From assembly GCF_003663885.1 (NCBI RefSeq), contig NZ_RCCE01000007.1, forward strand, positions 54,114-118,113: 64,000 nucleotides of DNA. The letters run 5' to 3'. Each line of letters starts with the position of its first letter. Position 1 is the stretch's first letter. The notes below the pieces were generated by a model that ran no database searches, was not told the origin of the DNA, and worked only from the letters and a program-made list of their open reading frames with translations. A program made the translations under genes and the position numbers. Below, piece after piece: positions 47,476 through 56,530 of the stretch. The DNA comes from Litoreibacter meonggei. Lineage in GTDB: Bacteria > Pseudomonadota > Alphaproteobacteria > Rhodobacterales > Rhodobacteraceae.

Positions 47476-49741
47476 GGGTCGCATTGCATTTGGAGTGTTT
47501 CTGTTGACGCTGTTGGCTATCGCCATTGGCTATGTTGTTTCGTCTGCTGTCCTGACCTTCAAGGATTTGGGCTTTCAGGCGGATATCGACTTTTTCTATC
47601 TAGCTGAAAACTACTTTTACCTGCGCGACTATCGGCCTGATGACTTCCGCCTAGTGAATCTTATCATGGTAGGTTTCGGCATCGCTGGCCTGTTGATGAG
47701 CATTGCAGTGTCCGGATCGGCGTTGACGAAGTTCGGCCTTACGCATTGGCAAAAAACCGGCGAGCTTTCGAAGAGCGGTTTTTTCGGCAAGCCGGGTACA
47801 GGGTTTATCCTGGGAAAGATGTCGAAGCCAAAGCGCAACGGTAAGTACCTTGTCGCGAAGAAGTTCCCACACGCTCTGATCGTCGCGCCCACAGGCCGAG
47901 GTAAGACTACGGGTTTCGTGATCCCGAACCTTTTAACATGGGAAGGTTCAGCCGTTGTGCTGGACGTGAAGGGCGAGAATTTCGAAGCGACGGCCCGGCA
48001 CAGGCGCAAGCAAGGGGATAAGATCTTCCGCTTTGCGCCAACCGACTTCGAGGACCGCAGAACGCATCGTTACAATCCGTTGTTGCGGATTTCCGAGCTG
48101 AAGGACCAGGCACAGCAACAGATGGAGTTGCAGCTACTCGCTTCGCTCTTCCTACAGAACGAGAACGAGCGCGTTCAGGGCCTCTTGAAAGGTGGTATCG
48201 ACTTGTTCGTTGCAGCCGGTCTTTTGGCATTCCAGCGCAAGAAGCCGACACTTGGCGAAATCTACCGCATCGCTGCATCGGGTGGGAACAAGCAGAAGGA
48301 ATACATGGCGCGAGGCGTCGAGGTCCAGAATGAGGCTGCAAAGCTAATTTTCACGCGGTTGGCATCAACCAACAACGACACCCTGACATCTTATGTGTCC
48401 CTCTTAATGACTTCGGGCTTGGACCAATGGCAAAACCCGGCCATCGACGCGGCGACACAAGCGTCTGACTTCGATTTTCGGAACATCCGAAAAGAGCCGT
48501 TCAGTGTCTATCTGATCGTGCAGCCGCTCATGGTTGAACCAATGGCACCACTGATCCGGTTGTTCTTTTCCGACCTTCTGGCGTCGATGCAGGACAAGGA
48601 GCCAGGTCCTGATGAACCGTGGCCCGTCATGATTATGCTCGATGAGTTTAACAAGCTTGGAAAAATGCCCATCGTTTCCAAGAGCATTGAGACGCTGCGT
48701 TCGTATCGCGGGCATCTTGCAATCGTCACCCAGACAATCCCGGCGCTTGATGAAATCTATGGTGAGAACACCCGACGCGCCTTGCAGGGGAACGCCGGAG
48801 TGAAGCTCTACCTTACACCATCGGATGAAAAGACCGTCGAGGAATTGAGCAAGGCCGTTGGTAAGACGACCAAGAAGGTGGTCACACGGTCGCGTGCAAT
48901 CGGCAAGAACCCGTTTGAAGGTCGCAGCCAATCGGTGAGGACGGAGGAAGTTTCATTGCTTCCGGAGGACGAAGCCAGGCGTTTGCCGCTTGAAGATATC
49001 GTCATGGTGATCGACGCGCAAATGCCTATTCGTGCAAAACGTATCGAGTATTTCAACGATCCGTATTTCAAGCGCATCCATGGGGAGCAAGCGGGGGATC
49101 TACCTTTCCCAGAAAAAGAGGTGGCGACTTCGCTGTCTGCCTCGGACGAAAACGAAGCAATCAAAAAACCGGAAGTTGGTGCAGCAGTTGAAGCGTCCGA
49201 ACCAGTTGCCGAACCTGCTGCGATGCAACCATCACCGTCGCCAGCTGCAATGCCGGCGCGACCGAAAAAGCAAGGTAAGTTGCCTATCGAGCCAGTTGAC
49301 CGGGCTGTCGTAAAACGTGAATCTATCCAAAGGGCGGCAATGGAAGATACGCAACGCCCCACAATCGTCACGCCGAAGCGCAAACGGGCAAAAGCAGTTG
49401 TTTCGGTTGATGCGGAGCAGCAACGGCAGATCGAAATGGACCTCGCCACGCAAGTGGAGCTTAGCCTAGAGACGCCAACGGAAGCTGATGTTGTCGAGCT
49501 AAACGGTATGATGGAGGGCTTGGAACAGTTGAAGAAGAGTATGCCAGAGGTGGCCGAGAAAGACGGCGAGCTTGATCCCGTCCCGCCATTTGCTGCTGAG
49601 CAGGAGCGCCAATTTGCAGAGGACCTTGCCAACGGTCCCGCACTTGTCCGGCGCGGCGAAGACGGAGAGTTGGAACGCGCAACTGGGGAGGGCACAGAGA
49701 ATTTGGGCTATCGCGATGAGGGCTCGGCCGTCAAAGCATGA
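47468..49741 (+). CDS. virD4: type IV coupling protein VirD4
   Basis: 757 residues. Two N-terminal membrane helices (about 6-28 and 63-83), Walker A 'A-P-T-G-R-G-K-T-T' (about 141-149), Walker B 'V-M-I-M-L-D-E-F-N-K-L-G' (about 391-402). The last 200 residues are acidic and low in complexity, an added tail compared with VirD4. It is the inner-membrane ATPase that delivers the relaxase-DNA complex to the VirB channel. Start overlaps the relaxase stop by 8 nt. Confidence 0.92.
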   Translation: MGKGRIAFGVFLLTLLAIAIGYVVSSAVLTFKDLGFQADIDFFYLAENYFYLRDYRPDDFRLVNLIMVGFGIAGLLMSIAVSGSALTKFGLTHWQKTGELSKSGFFGKPGTGFILGKMSKPKRNGKYLVAKKFPHALIVAPTGRGKTTGFVIPNLLTWEGSAVVLDVKGENFEATARHRRKQGDKIFRFAPTDFEDRRTHRYNPLLRISELKDQAQQQMELQLLASLFLQNENERVQGLLKGGIDLFVAAGLLAFQRKKPTLGEIYRIAASGGNKQKEYMARGVEVQNEAAKLIFTRLASTNNDTLTSYVSLLMTSGLDQWQNPAIDAATQASDFDFRNIRKEPFSVYLIVQPLMVEPMAPLIRLFFSDLLASMQDKEPGPDEPWPVMIMLDEFNKLGKMPIVSKSIETLRSYRGHLAIVTQTIPALDEIYGENTRRALQGNAGVKLYLTPSDEKTVEELSKAVGKTTKKVVTRSRAIGKNPFEGRSQSVRTEEVSLLPEDEARRLPLEDIVMVIDAQMPIRAKRIEYFNDPYFKRIHGEQAGDLPFPEKEVATSLSASDENEAIKKPEVGAAVEASEPVAEPAAMQPSPSPAAMPARPKKQGKLPIEPVDRAVVKRESIQRAAMEDTQRPTIVTPKRKRAKAVVSVDAEQQRQIEMDLATQVELSLETPTEADVVELNGMMEGLEQLKKSMPEVAEKDGELDPVPPFAAEQERQFAEDLANGPALVRRGEDGELERATGEGTENLGYRDEGSAVKA

Positions 49742-49833
49742 ATGACCTGCGCCCGTCGCTTCTTGTTGGCGCTGGCCCAAACGGGTCCAGCAAAAGCAGT
49801 CTCGCGTCTTATGACGGAAGACGATCTACATGA
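49738..49833 (+). pseudogene. remnant of a zeta-toxin-like P-loop gene
   Basis: A 31-codon frame whose ATG overlaps the virD4 stop (ATGA). It reads 'L-R-P-S-L-L-V-G-A-G-P-N-G-S-S-K-S-S-L', the start of a zeta toxin P-loop (usual form G-P-N-G-S-G-K-S), with Ser in place of the second Gly, and stops after 31 residues. A second short acidic frame (49811-49897) follows. Probably a decayed toxin; a genuine small coupled peptide is less likely. Confidence 0.4.
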
Positions 49834-49908
49834 GCTGTGCGAGTTCAACGACACCCGTAATGTTGATTCCGATGGGGAAGGGGGCGTGCGCGAATAAGCG
49901 CAGCCATT

Positions 49909-50184
49909 TCAATGCAGCGTGTGAGGCGGGTGATCGACCAGGATCACGCGGAATCCTTCAGGCGAAGATGGCGACTCAACCAAGACAAAGATTTCGTGCG
50001 TTCCTTCTCTTTCGTATAGGCAGCGAAATTTTCCATAGTTGTCGCCTTCGTCAAGGATCTGATCATAGCGGAATGTGAAGCTGATGCCATCTTGTTCCCA
50101 CTGAGCTAAGCCGGACCGAGTGACGAGGGCTAAGGGCTTTCCATCAAGCAGAATAAGGTTTTGATCAACGATGATCTGGTGCAT
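49909..50184 (-). CDS. hypothetical protein downstream of virB6
   Basis: 91 residues, beta-rich with regular charged strands ('G-I-S-F-T-F-R-Y-D-Q-I-L', 'H-E-I-F-V-L-V-E-S'). It lies after the terminator that ends the virB operon, on the same strand. No family recognised. Confidence 0.55.
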   Translation of the reverse strand: MHQIIVDQNLILLDGKPLALVTRSGLAQWEQDGISFTFRYDQILDEGDNYGKFRCLYEREGTHEIFVLVESPSSPEGFRVILVDHPPHTLH

Positions 50185-50205
50185 GGGGTGCGGCTCTATA
50201 TGGAA

Positions 50206-50230
50206 AGACGGCCCGAATTGCGGGCCGTCT
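50206..50230 (-). terminator. terminator of the virB operon
   Basis: Perfect 10-bp stem AGACGGCCCG / CGGGCCGTCT with a 5-nt loop, 17 bp past the virB6 stop; on the minus strand it is followed by CTTTCC. Confidence 0.7.
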
Positions 50231-50247
50231 GTTTGTAAGTGATCAAA

Positions 50248-51303
50248 CTATCGACCGATGCGCTTGTTCCGGTCCAACTGGGCTTGGTAGTCGGGTGGCG
50301 AGCTGTTCGCTGGCTGTTGCGGCCCTCCAGGGCGCGTGGGCATAGGTGCAACCCCGACCGCCGCCCGTGCGCGAAGACCAGCATATTCAGCGCCACTGGC
50401 AGAGCCCATTAGATATCGGTTTTGAGCTTGCTGTGACCCGAATGCGGCGCGACCAAAGGCGTAGGAGCCGCCAATGCCTGCACTCATGGCGGGCATCATT
50501 ATATTGCCTGAGATTGCTCTTACGATGAACGGTGTCGCGAGAATGAACCCTTTCGCCATCAAAATCATCATGAAGAAGGGTAGCAGTGCGCCAATATTTG
50601 GAGCAGCGGCGGGATCACCTAATTCTGTCAAGAGCGATTGAGAAACACCAGTAATGATGGAAAACACCCCGGCCAGAATGATCGGATACATTGCGAATGA
50701 GACAAGAGCCGACAGCCATCGGGCGAAGTAGTCTTTCGTGACTTCAAAGAGGGTTAGGAAGATCATTATTGGCGCTAGGCCAAGAAGCAGGGCAATGAGT
50801 ATCTTTGAGAAAATGACTAAGAAAGCAGCAATGCCGCCTAAAATGGCAAGGATCAAAACTCCTACAACGGACAGCATTGCGCCTGCGAACCAACTCATTT
50901 CTTCCCCGGCTGCGTTTAGGTACTCGCCCATTGCAGCAAGCATTATATCGAACTCTTCTGCATAGGTACCGGAGGGGCCTGGCGCCCCGCCGCCAACGGA
51001 AGCGATCAGAGAACCCGCAATGCTGTCAATTCCATTTAGAACGGCGGTCGCGAAAGAGTTAAACTGCACCCAGTTTTGCGCGAATAACCCGATGAGCGCG
51101 ATCTTTACTCCAAGCCAGAACGCGGTTCGCCCGTCCATTGAGCGATATTGGAATACCATGTTGATAGCGATCAGGATGAGAACAAGCGTAACACCCAGAG
51201 TTGTGATGGTCCCGACAGTTGCCGCAACAGCACCGAATTGAGTTTCAGCGGTGTCCTCAAGGAAGCCTTCCGCAGTCTCGACCAGATATCTTGTGACGCT
51301 CAT
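50248..51303 (-). CDS. virB6: T4SS inner-membrane protein VirB6/TrbL
   Basis: 351 residues from the ATG at 51303. About six membrane helices, with the VirB6 core 'L-L-G-L-A-P-I-M-I-F-L-T-L-F-E-V-T-K-D-Y-F-A-R-W' around residue 190. C-terminal 60 residues are Pro/Gln-rich. Forms part of the inner-membrane channel. It is the last gene of the operon, not between virB5 and virB7 as in Ti plasmids. Confidence 0.88.
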   Translation of the reverse strand: MSVTRYLVETAEGFLEDTAETQFGAVAATVGTITTLGVTLVLILIAINMVFQYRSMDGRTAFWLGVKIALIGLFAQNWVQFNSFATAVLNGIDSIAGSLIASVGGGAPGPSGTYAEEFDIMLAAMGEYLNAAGEEMSWFAGAMLSVVGVLILAILGGIAAFLVIFSKILIALLLGLAPIMIFLTLFEVTKDYFARWLSALVSFAMYPIILAGVFSIITGVSQSLLTELGDPAAAPNIGALLPFFMMILMAKGFILATPFIVRAISGNIMMPAMSAGIGGSYAFGRAAFGSQQAQNRYLMGSASGAEYAGLRARAAVGVAPMPTRPGGPQQPANSSPPDYQAQLDRNKRIGR

Positions 51304-51316
51304 CAATCAGCCCTTT

Positions 51317-51718
51317 CTACCAGTGCCCCTCACGTTCGCAGATGTCACGAGCCTGTGGGCGCAATTCGTTGTATCGTCTCTGAAAATCGGCGGTTGCTTC
51401 GCGAAGATCATTCCGATCACCGCCAAGGTAGTTGTCGTTGAAATGCTGAACTGCTGTTTCCCATTCGGGAAAGCGTGTTGAGCACGCGCATTCACCAGCT
51501 TCAATCACACGCTCGGCGCTTTGAAAGCGATAGATGTATTGAACCGTGAGGCGTTTCTGAGCTTCGCGGACATGCAGGTTTTGCATCCATTCAGGTTCAG
51601 CGGGCCTTTCCTCGCAGAACTCAAACTCGCGTTCCATAGTGGGCACTAAGCCTTGCGACCAAGAGTTGGTTGGAAGACTCAGAGCTAAGGTCGCAAGGCA
51701 GGTTTTCGCTATTTTCAT
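51317..51718 (-). CDS. periplasmic protein of the virB operon
   Basis: 133 residues. Signal peptide (cleavage near S-W-S-Q), then a helical mature part with four Cys ('F-C-E-E-R-P', 'E-C-A-C-S', 'I-C-E-R-E'). Overlaps the preceding gene by 4 nt. It recalls the small secreted protein at 61994 in layout, but no family is recognised. May replace VirB5-type or chaperone functions. Confidence 0.6.
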   Translation of the reverse strand: MKIAKTCLATLALSLPTNSWSQGLVPTMEREFEFCEERPAEPEWMQNLHVREAQKRLTVQYIYRFQSAERVIEAGECACSTRFPEWETAVQHFNDNYLGGDRNDLREATADFQRRYNELRPQARDICEREGHW

Positions 51719-51927
51719 GCTCGTTTCTCCAAAAGCTCTTCGGCTTCATCTTCCGGCATTTCGCGTTGAAGCAGGACCGTGTAGAAGGCTTGCATACCTT
51801 GAAGATGTGTCATTGAGACAATCTGCCAGCCCTCGACGGTATAGGAAGCAATTGTGTCCTCCATTTCCTGATAGCTGAATTTCTTGTCTGGCGTGAACGT
51901 CAGTATTTTTGGCTCATAGCTCTTCAT
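51715..51927 (-). CDS. DUF4177-like small protein
   Basis: 70 residues with 'Y-T-V-E-G-W-Q-I-V-S-M-T-H' and 'Y-T-V-L-L-Q-R', the usual signature of DUF4177-type small proteins (E-G-W-E-x-V and a final L-x-R). Overlaps both neighbours by 4 nt (ATGA). Acidic C-terminus. Role in transfer unknown. Confidence 0.5.
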   Translation of the reverse strand: MKSYEPKILTFTPDKKFSYQEMEDTIASYTVEGWQIVSMTHLQGMQAFYTVLLQREMPEDEAEELLEKRA

Positions 51928-52913
51928 GTGTCGGCCTCCTTTCCTAATTCTGTGCCGGGCAAATAAAATTCCGTGATCCCACGCTTGCCGTCTTCACGGC
52001 CCGCCTGGATAATCACGTCGATAGAGCTTTCGATGTAGTCTATCATATCTCTGTAAGGTATTGGCACTTCAGTCTTAAGTGCCGCGATTGCTAAGCGCTG
52101 GACCGCCAGTTGAGGCGTTTCAGCGTGCAGAGTTGTCATCGAGCCGCCATGGCCGGTGTTGATGGCTTCAAGGAAGGTCATGGCCTCTTTCCCACGCACC
52201 TCGCCCAGGATGATGCGGTCAGGCCGCATTCGCAGGGTCGCGGTCAACAGGATGTCTGCCGTTTGGTGGGCGGCATCCCGGTTCGAAATCAGCGTGACAG
52301 CATTCGGCTGTGTTGGGAGCAGTTCCGACGCCTCTTCAATGGTGAGGATCCTTTCTTCGTCGCTGACATAGGAAAGGATCTTGCGAGCGGCGACGGTCTT
52401 GCCGGTGGACGTCCCGCCGGAGACGATCATGTTGAGCTTGTTTTCCACGCAGTGTCGGATGGAGGCGTCAATATCGCCACTGGCGACGACCTCACGGAGT
52501 TGGCGGTTTTTTTCCTGCCTTAGTTCTTCAAGCTTGCGTTCTTTCCCATACAGAAAGCCCAACTCGATTGAATCGAGCGGAAGGCTTGAGAAGAAGCGCA
52601 GGCTGATCGACATGCCCCGGTTCACAGCAGGCGGAGTGATGACCTGCGCCCGGATCGGCCGGTTTCGATACATGATTGAGACCGACACGATGGGCCTGTC
52701 CTTTGACAGAGGTGTGGAGGCGTCCGATGCGATCTGATTGCCTAGGTCCTTAATCTGATCCTCAGTTAGAGTTTGGTTTAAGCGCGACATGAAATGGTCG
52801 CCCTGAAACTCACCCCAGCATGTGCCGTCCGGGTTGATGCAAATTTCAATGACATCATCCCGTTTGGCGTCTTCTAGGCCGTCGATAGAGTTTTGGAGGT
52901 AGCTGAGGGACAT
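51924..52913 (-). CDS. virB11: T4SS ATPase VirB11
   Basis: 329 residues from the ATG at 52913, 4 nt after the virB10 stop. Walker A 'G-G-T-S-T-G-K-T' (about 172-179), Asp box, Walker B 'R-I-L-T-I-E-E' and His box 'T-G-H-G-G-S-M-T-T-L-H-A'. Hexameric traffic ATPase that switches pilus assembly and DNA transfer. Confidence 0.93.
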   Translation of the reverse strand: MSLSYLQNSIDGLEDAKRDDVIEICINPDGTCWGEFQGDHFMSRLNQTLTEDQIKDLGNQIASDASTPLSKDRPIVSVSIMYRNRPIRAQVITPPAVNRGMSISLRFFSSLPLDSIELGFLYGKERKLEELRQEKNRQLREVVASGDIDASIRHCVENKLNMIVSGGTSTGKTVAARKILSYVSDEERILTIEEASELLPTQPNAVTLISNRDAAHQTADILLTATLRMRPDRIILGEVRGKEAMTFLEAINTGHGGSMTTLHAETPQLAVQRLAIAALKTEVPIPYRDMIDYIESSIDVIIQAGREDGKRGITEFYLPGTELGKEADT

Positions 52914-52917
52914 AAGT

Positions 52918-54315
52918 TCAGAAAATCTCCAAATCCCGATCCACCATGACGGTGATCCGCGCACCCTGATCCACATAGATAACCGGCCCGATCGACAGGT
53001 ATTCCCCAATCACGCTGCCGGTGGCATCGGCCAGATCATCACCGATGTCTTCAAGGACATCCTCTGCAATCTCATCGTCTGTTTCATTGGCGGCAACAGT
53101 TGGCGCAGCCGAAATCAGCGAAATGAGAGCAGCCGAACCGAAGCGCTCTGCAAAGCGAGTGTCTACGAAGCCAGTGGTTCCAGATCGGCCAAGTTCGTCA
53201 GCACCAAAAGAGCTGATTTGAACTGTCTGGTTGGTCGGCAAGATGATCCGGTCCCATGCGACTGTGATGCGACTTTGGGCGATTTCCACACCTGAGCGGT
53301 ATCGACCAATGAGCCGAGACCCGGCTGGTATCAGCAGCCGTGAGCCATCATAGCTATAGACGTTCTCGGATGTGATTGCGCGGACCTGTCCCGCCAGTTC
53401 GCTTGAAATTGCGGTTTCAAGCGCCGCCTGGATGACGGTGCCTTGAATGACCGTATTCGCAGGGTTCGCGATCACTTCGGATTGCGTTACGGTAGACGGC
53501 AATGCGCCATTCAATACGAAGTCGGTGACATCACCAAATGTGCGTTCAGCCAGCTCCGCGCCTTCTCCACCTAGCCCACCAGAAGAACCACCAAAAGCGA
53601 TGGTAGGCGACTGAATACGACGCTCTTGAAACGCGCGCTCTTCTTCGGCCCGCTGTTGTAATTCAGCGAGGCGTCGGGCTTCCTCTTCGCGGCGCAATCG
53701 CTCTTCTTCCTGCAGACGCAATTCTTCATCAGACGGACCTGCCGGGGCAGGGGAGGGCGTTTGAGCTTCCAGACGCGCAAGATCGAGGTCCATGCGAAGT
53801 TCCTGAAGCTCACGGTCGCGCGCCGCCAAGTCGTCGGCAAATTTCTGTTGTGCCGCCTCAGAGGCCCTTTGTAATTCGGCAAGCTGCGCTGTCAGTGCAT
53901 TCATTGCCTCAGCCGCCGCCGTATCCTCTTCTACGGCCGGGGCAGGCGCGTTCTGGATGGCTTCGATCTGCGCTTGGAGCGCCGCGATTTGTTCAAGCAA
54001 CTCGGCGTTCGGTTCTACAGATGCCGGGACTTCGATCACCTCCGGTTCGGGCGTGGCCGGTGGAACAAACGGCTCGATTGTTCCAAACCCATCACCCTCC
54101 GGCTGGAATTCGTCCGGAGTTGCTGTCGGGAGAACGATTTCCTCTTCGGGCTGGTTGAGAAGGTAGAAAACAAAGCCCACCAGACCAATGAGTGCGACAA
54201 TAAGCAGGGCCATGAGCGGCGAGCGACGTGAGGCCAGTACAGGGCTTCCTTCGTTGCCAGCTTCGAGGCGGGCCAGTCTTTCACTGACATCTGCTTGATT
54301 TGGATCATCGGTCAT
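52918..54315 (-). CDS. virB10: T4SS core protein VirB10
   Basis: 465 residues. One membrane helix (34-53), a Pro-rich linker, a long Glu/Gln-rich coiled coil (about 105-225) and the C-terminal TrbI/VirB10 domain ('V-I-Q-G-T-V-I-Q-A-A-L-E-T', 'G-S-R-L-I-G-R-Y'). Spans both membranes and senses ATPase energy. The coiled-coil section is longer than in VirB10 of Ti plasmids. Overlaps virB9 by 4 nt. Confidence 0.92.
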   Translation of the reverse strand: MTDDPNQADVSERLARLEAGNEGSPVLASRRSPLMALLIVALIGLVGFVFYLLNQPEEEIVLPTATPDEFQPEGDGFGTIEPFVPPATPEPEVIEVPASVEPNAELLEQIAALQAQIEAIQNAPAPAVEEDTAAAEAMNALTAQLAELQRASEAAQQKFADDLAARDRELQELRMDLDLARLEAQTPSPAPAGPSDEELRLQEEERLRREEEARRLAELQQRAEEERAFQERRIQSPTIAFGGSSGGLGGEGAELAERTFGDVTDFVLNGALPSTVTQSEVIANPANTVIQGTVIQAALETAISSELAGQVRAITSENVYSYDGSRLLIPAGSRLIGRYRSGVEIAQSRITVAWDRIILPTNQTVQISSFGADELGRSGTTGFVDTRFAERFGSAALISLISAAPTVAANETDDEIAEDVLEDIGDDLADATGSVIGEYLSIGPVIYVDQGARITVMVDRDLEIF

Positions 54316-55010
54316 GACGTGCCCCCTGTGGTCAGAGTGTTTTCTTGGATGCAGACCACGGTTTCACCAAGGCGCAGCACCCATTGGGCGTTGATGCCGG
54401 AAACACGGATCACGCTCGGTTCGGTTTGCTGGGCGTTGACGGTCCGCTCACGCCCATTCGAATATCGGAAGATTGCTGGGATCGGCGCATTTCGCGCGAA
54501 CTGGAAATATGTGAATGTCCCGTCGTCCCACACGCGCGTAGGTGTGATTTCTCCGCGTGAGCTGGCCCCGTAGTTGTAGTTTGGCGCTTGGGATGCGACC
54601 GCGTTTTCCGGGCGTCTGTTGTCTTCAGGGTAACGGAACTGCACCACATAAAAGGTGGGCGATGAGACTTCCTGCACGTTGAAATAATAGCTGCGCCGAT
54701 TTGTGTAGACCGTGACGTTGGTATGAACACCACGCGCCAGAGGTTTAATGGCAAAGGCTTGGCCTCCAGGCACACCATCAAGCTCAAACCCTTCCGTGTC
54801 ACCGGCAAGGATCGAGCGGATGGTTTCGCCTTCGCCAAATTCAACAGTCGTCACATGGGTCAGTGACACGTTCAGGCGATAGACTTGTTGATCGACATAA
54901 GTGGCAATACGGACACGGCTATCATTCGGGCCGCGTCGAGGGGTATTCTCTGCAAATGCCGTGGATGCTGTGAAAACCAGACATAGCAATGCCAGTCCAA
55001 ATTGATGCAT
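54312..55010 (-). CDS. virB9: T4SS core protein VirB9
   Basis: 232 residues with signal peptide (cleavage near A-F-A-E). VirB9 pattern: 'D-S-R-V-R-I-A-T-Y', 'V-E-F-G-E-G-E-T-I', 'T-P-T-R-V-W-D-D-G-T-F-T-Y-F-Q-F' and 'V-L-R-L-G'. Forms the outer-membrane core ring with VirB7 and VirB10. Confidence 0.93.
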   Translation of the reverse strand: MHQFGLALLCLVFTASTAFAENTPRRGPNDSRVRIATYVDQQVYRLNVSLTHVTTVEFGEGETIRSILAGDTEGFELDGVPGGQAFAIKPLARGVHTNVTVYTNRRSYYFNVQEVSSPTFYVVQFRYPEDNRRPENAVASQAPNYNYGASSRGEITPTRVWDDGTFTYFQFARNAPIPAIFRYSNGRERTVNAQQTEPSVIRVSGINAQWVLRLGETVVCIQENTLTTGGTS

Positions 55011-55011
55011 C

Positions 55012-55665
55012 TCAATTCTCCAATCTGTCTGAACGGATCGAATATTCGATCACGGTGAAGCCAAAAGGGTTCGTCCACACCTGATCAATTGTGCGCGCTT
55101 CTTCGGGCCGAAACTCGAAGAGCATGGTTGCAGTGAACAGACCACCTTGGACGCCTTGAATGGAGGTAAGCCGCTTGCGTAACCGGACGGTCGCGCGGTT
55201 CTCACCGATCAGGTTCACACTCAGGATTTCAACATCCAGATTGGAATTGCTGCCATAGACAGTTGGAGGATATTGCGGATTTGCGCTGTTCCATTGGGCT
55301 CGTACGGATGCTTCCGCCCGTTCGTCGGACCGTTGCAAAACGCTATTTATGCGTACATCGTTGTCCAGCTGATTATAGACCTCTCGATCCGTTACGTAGC
55401 GATAGATTTCCGCCTCGATCACAGCCTGATTGCCAGTGATCGCACTTGCGCCAACAGAGACTTCGGGCAACGCGAAACCCGTCTCGGGATCGTAGGGCAC
55501 GACCACCGGTGCCGGGTCTACATCGAGGATGGCAACCGCCACGGCGCCTAGACAACCAAGCACGCCAAATGCCAGACCGGTTAAACCGAGTTTCTGCCAC
55601 AACCGTTCGCGGCGCAGCGCACCATAAACCAGTTCTTCCTCAATGATTTCTTTTTCGTTGTCCAA
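55012..55665 (-). CDS. virB8: T4SS inner-membrane protein VirB8
   Basis: 217 residues from a TTG at 55665 (AGGGGT about 8 nt upstream); no ATG or GTG fits. Short cytoplasmic start, one membrane helix (about 27-47), then the periplasmic VirB8 domain ('V-T-D-R-E-V-Y', 'V-E-I-L-S-V-N-L', 'R-K-R-L-T-S-I-Q-G'). Assembly factor that binds VirB5, VirB9 and VirB10. The TTG start is inferred from length. Confidence 0.87.
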   Translation of the reverse strand: MDNEKEIIEEELVYGALRRERLWQKLGLTGLAFGVLGCLGAVAVAILDVDPAPVVVPYDPETGFALPEVSVGASAITGNQAVIEAEIYRYVTDREVYNQLDNDVRINSVLQRSDERAEASVRAQWNSANPQYPPTVYGSNSNLDVEILSVNLIGENRATVRLRKRLTSIQGVQGGLFTATMLFEFRPEEARTIDQVWTNPFGFTVIEYSIRSDRLEN

Positions 55666-55684
55666 AATCTCTACCCCTAAGTTG

Positions 55685-56530
55685 TTAATCGCCGAGGTCA
55701 GGAATGGTGAACTCCATAAAGTTCTGTTCTTCGGCGATGGTGGCTGCGTCGATGACACCGCCTGTGCCGTCACCCACGGTTTGCACGGCTTCGAGCTGCC
55801 ACATTGCAACCAATGCAATGGCCAGTTCAGCCGTCACGCGGGTGTTCAGATCGACGCTTTCTTTCAGCTCGTCCATGTCATCAATCAGGCCGACGAGTCG
55901 GTCCACGCGCTCAAGAGACTGGCCCGCGTCGTCATAGCTGTTTTGAGCAGCGGCCGAGACGAGGGCACCAGTGGTGGCTTGTGTCGCGATGCGTTCAGCC
56001 CCGGCGTTGCCGCTAGATGCCATTTCGCTGAGCGTGTCTTCATCAAAGCCCAGGTCCGCGAGAACGCGGTCCATCTGGGTTTCAATTTCGCTTGCGCCGG
56101 AGCCGCTGAGACCAGAGAAGTCGCCGGTGCGGATCGCTGCGATGGTGGATTGGATATCGCCAAACTCCTGGTCGAGGATCCCGTTGAGTTCGTCTTCCAT
56201 TTCTGTGGCGATGACCTCAGGCAATTCAGCAAGCCGGGTAAGGGCTGCATAGGTTTCCTGAAGCTGCGCTAGTTGATCGGTCAGCGTGGTGAGCTGTTCA
56301 CGAAGCTGCACGAGCTGTTCGTTTTGCAAAAGCTCATCTTCGATCATCTGGCGCAGCTGTTGGATGTTTTGGGCAATGTTCTGCGTGTCCACCACGGGAA
56401 CACCCTGCGCGAGGGCAGGTGATGTAATAATGGTGACCGGTGCGGCGACGCCGAGCGGCAGAAGCAGTGCGAATGCGGAAGTCCGAAGGGTCTTGCGGAC
56501 GTAGGTGGTGAGAAGCGTTGAAGTGCGCAT
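55685..56530 (-). CDS. virB5: VirB5-family pilus protein
   Basis: 281 residues. Signal peptide, then 'G-V-P-V-V-D-T-Q-N-I-A-Q-N-I' and a helical bundle as in VirB5/TrbJ-type proteins. C-terminus reads 'Q-N-F-M-E-F-T-I-P-D-L-G-D', strikingly like the end of the transglycosylase encoded just upstream. Minor pilus tip component in the family. Overlaps the upstream stop by 1 nt (TAATG). Confidence 0.8.
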   Translation of the reverse strand: MRTSTLLTTYVRKTLRTSAFALLLPLGVAAPVTIITSPALAQGVPVVDTQNIAQNIQQLRQMIEDELLQNEQLVQLREQLTTLTDQLAQLQETYAALTRLAELPEVIATEMEDELNGILDQEFGDIQSTIAAIRTGDFSGLSGSGASEIETQMDRVLADLGFDEDTLSEMASSGNAGAERIATQATTGALVSAAAQNSYDDAGQSLERVDRLVGLIDDMDELKESVDLNTRVTAELAIALVAMWQLEAVQTVGDGTGGVIDAATIAEEQNFMEFTIPDLGD

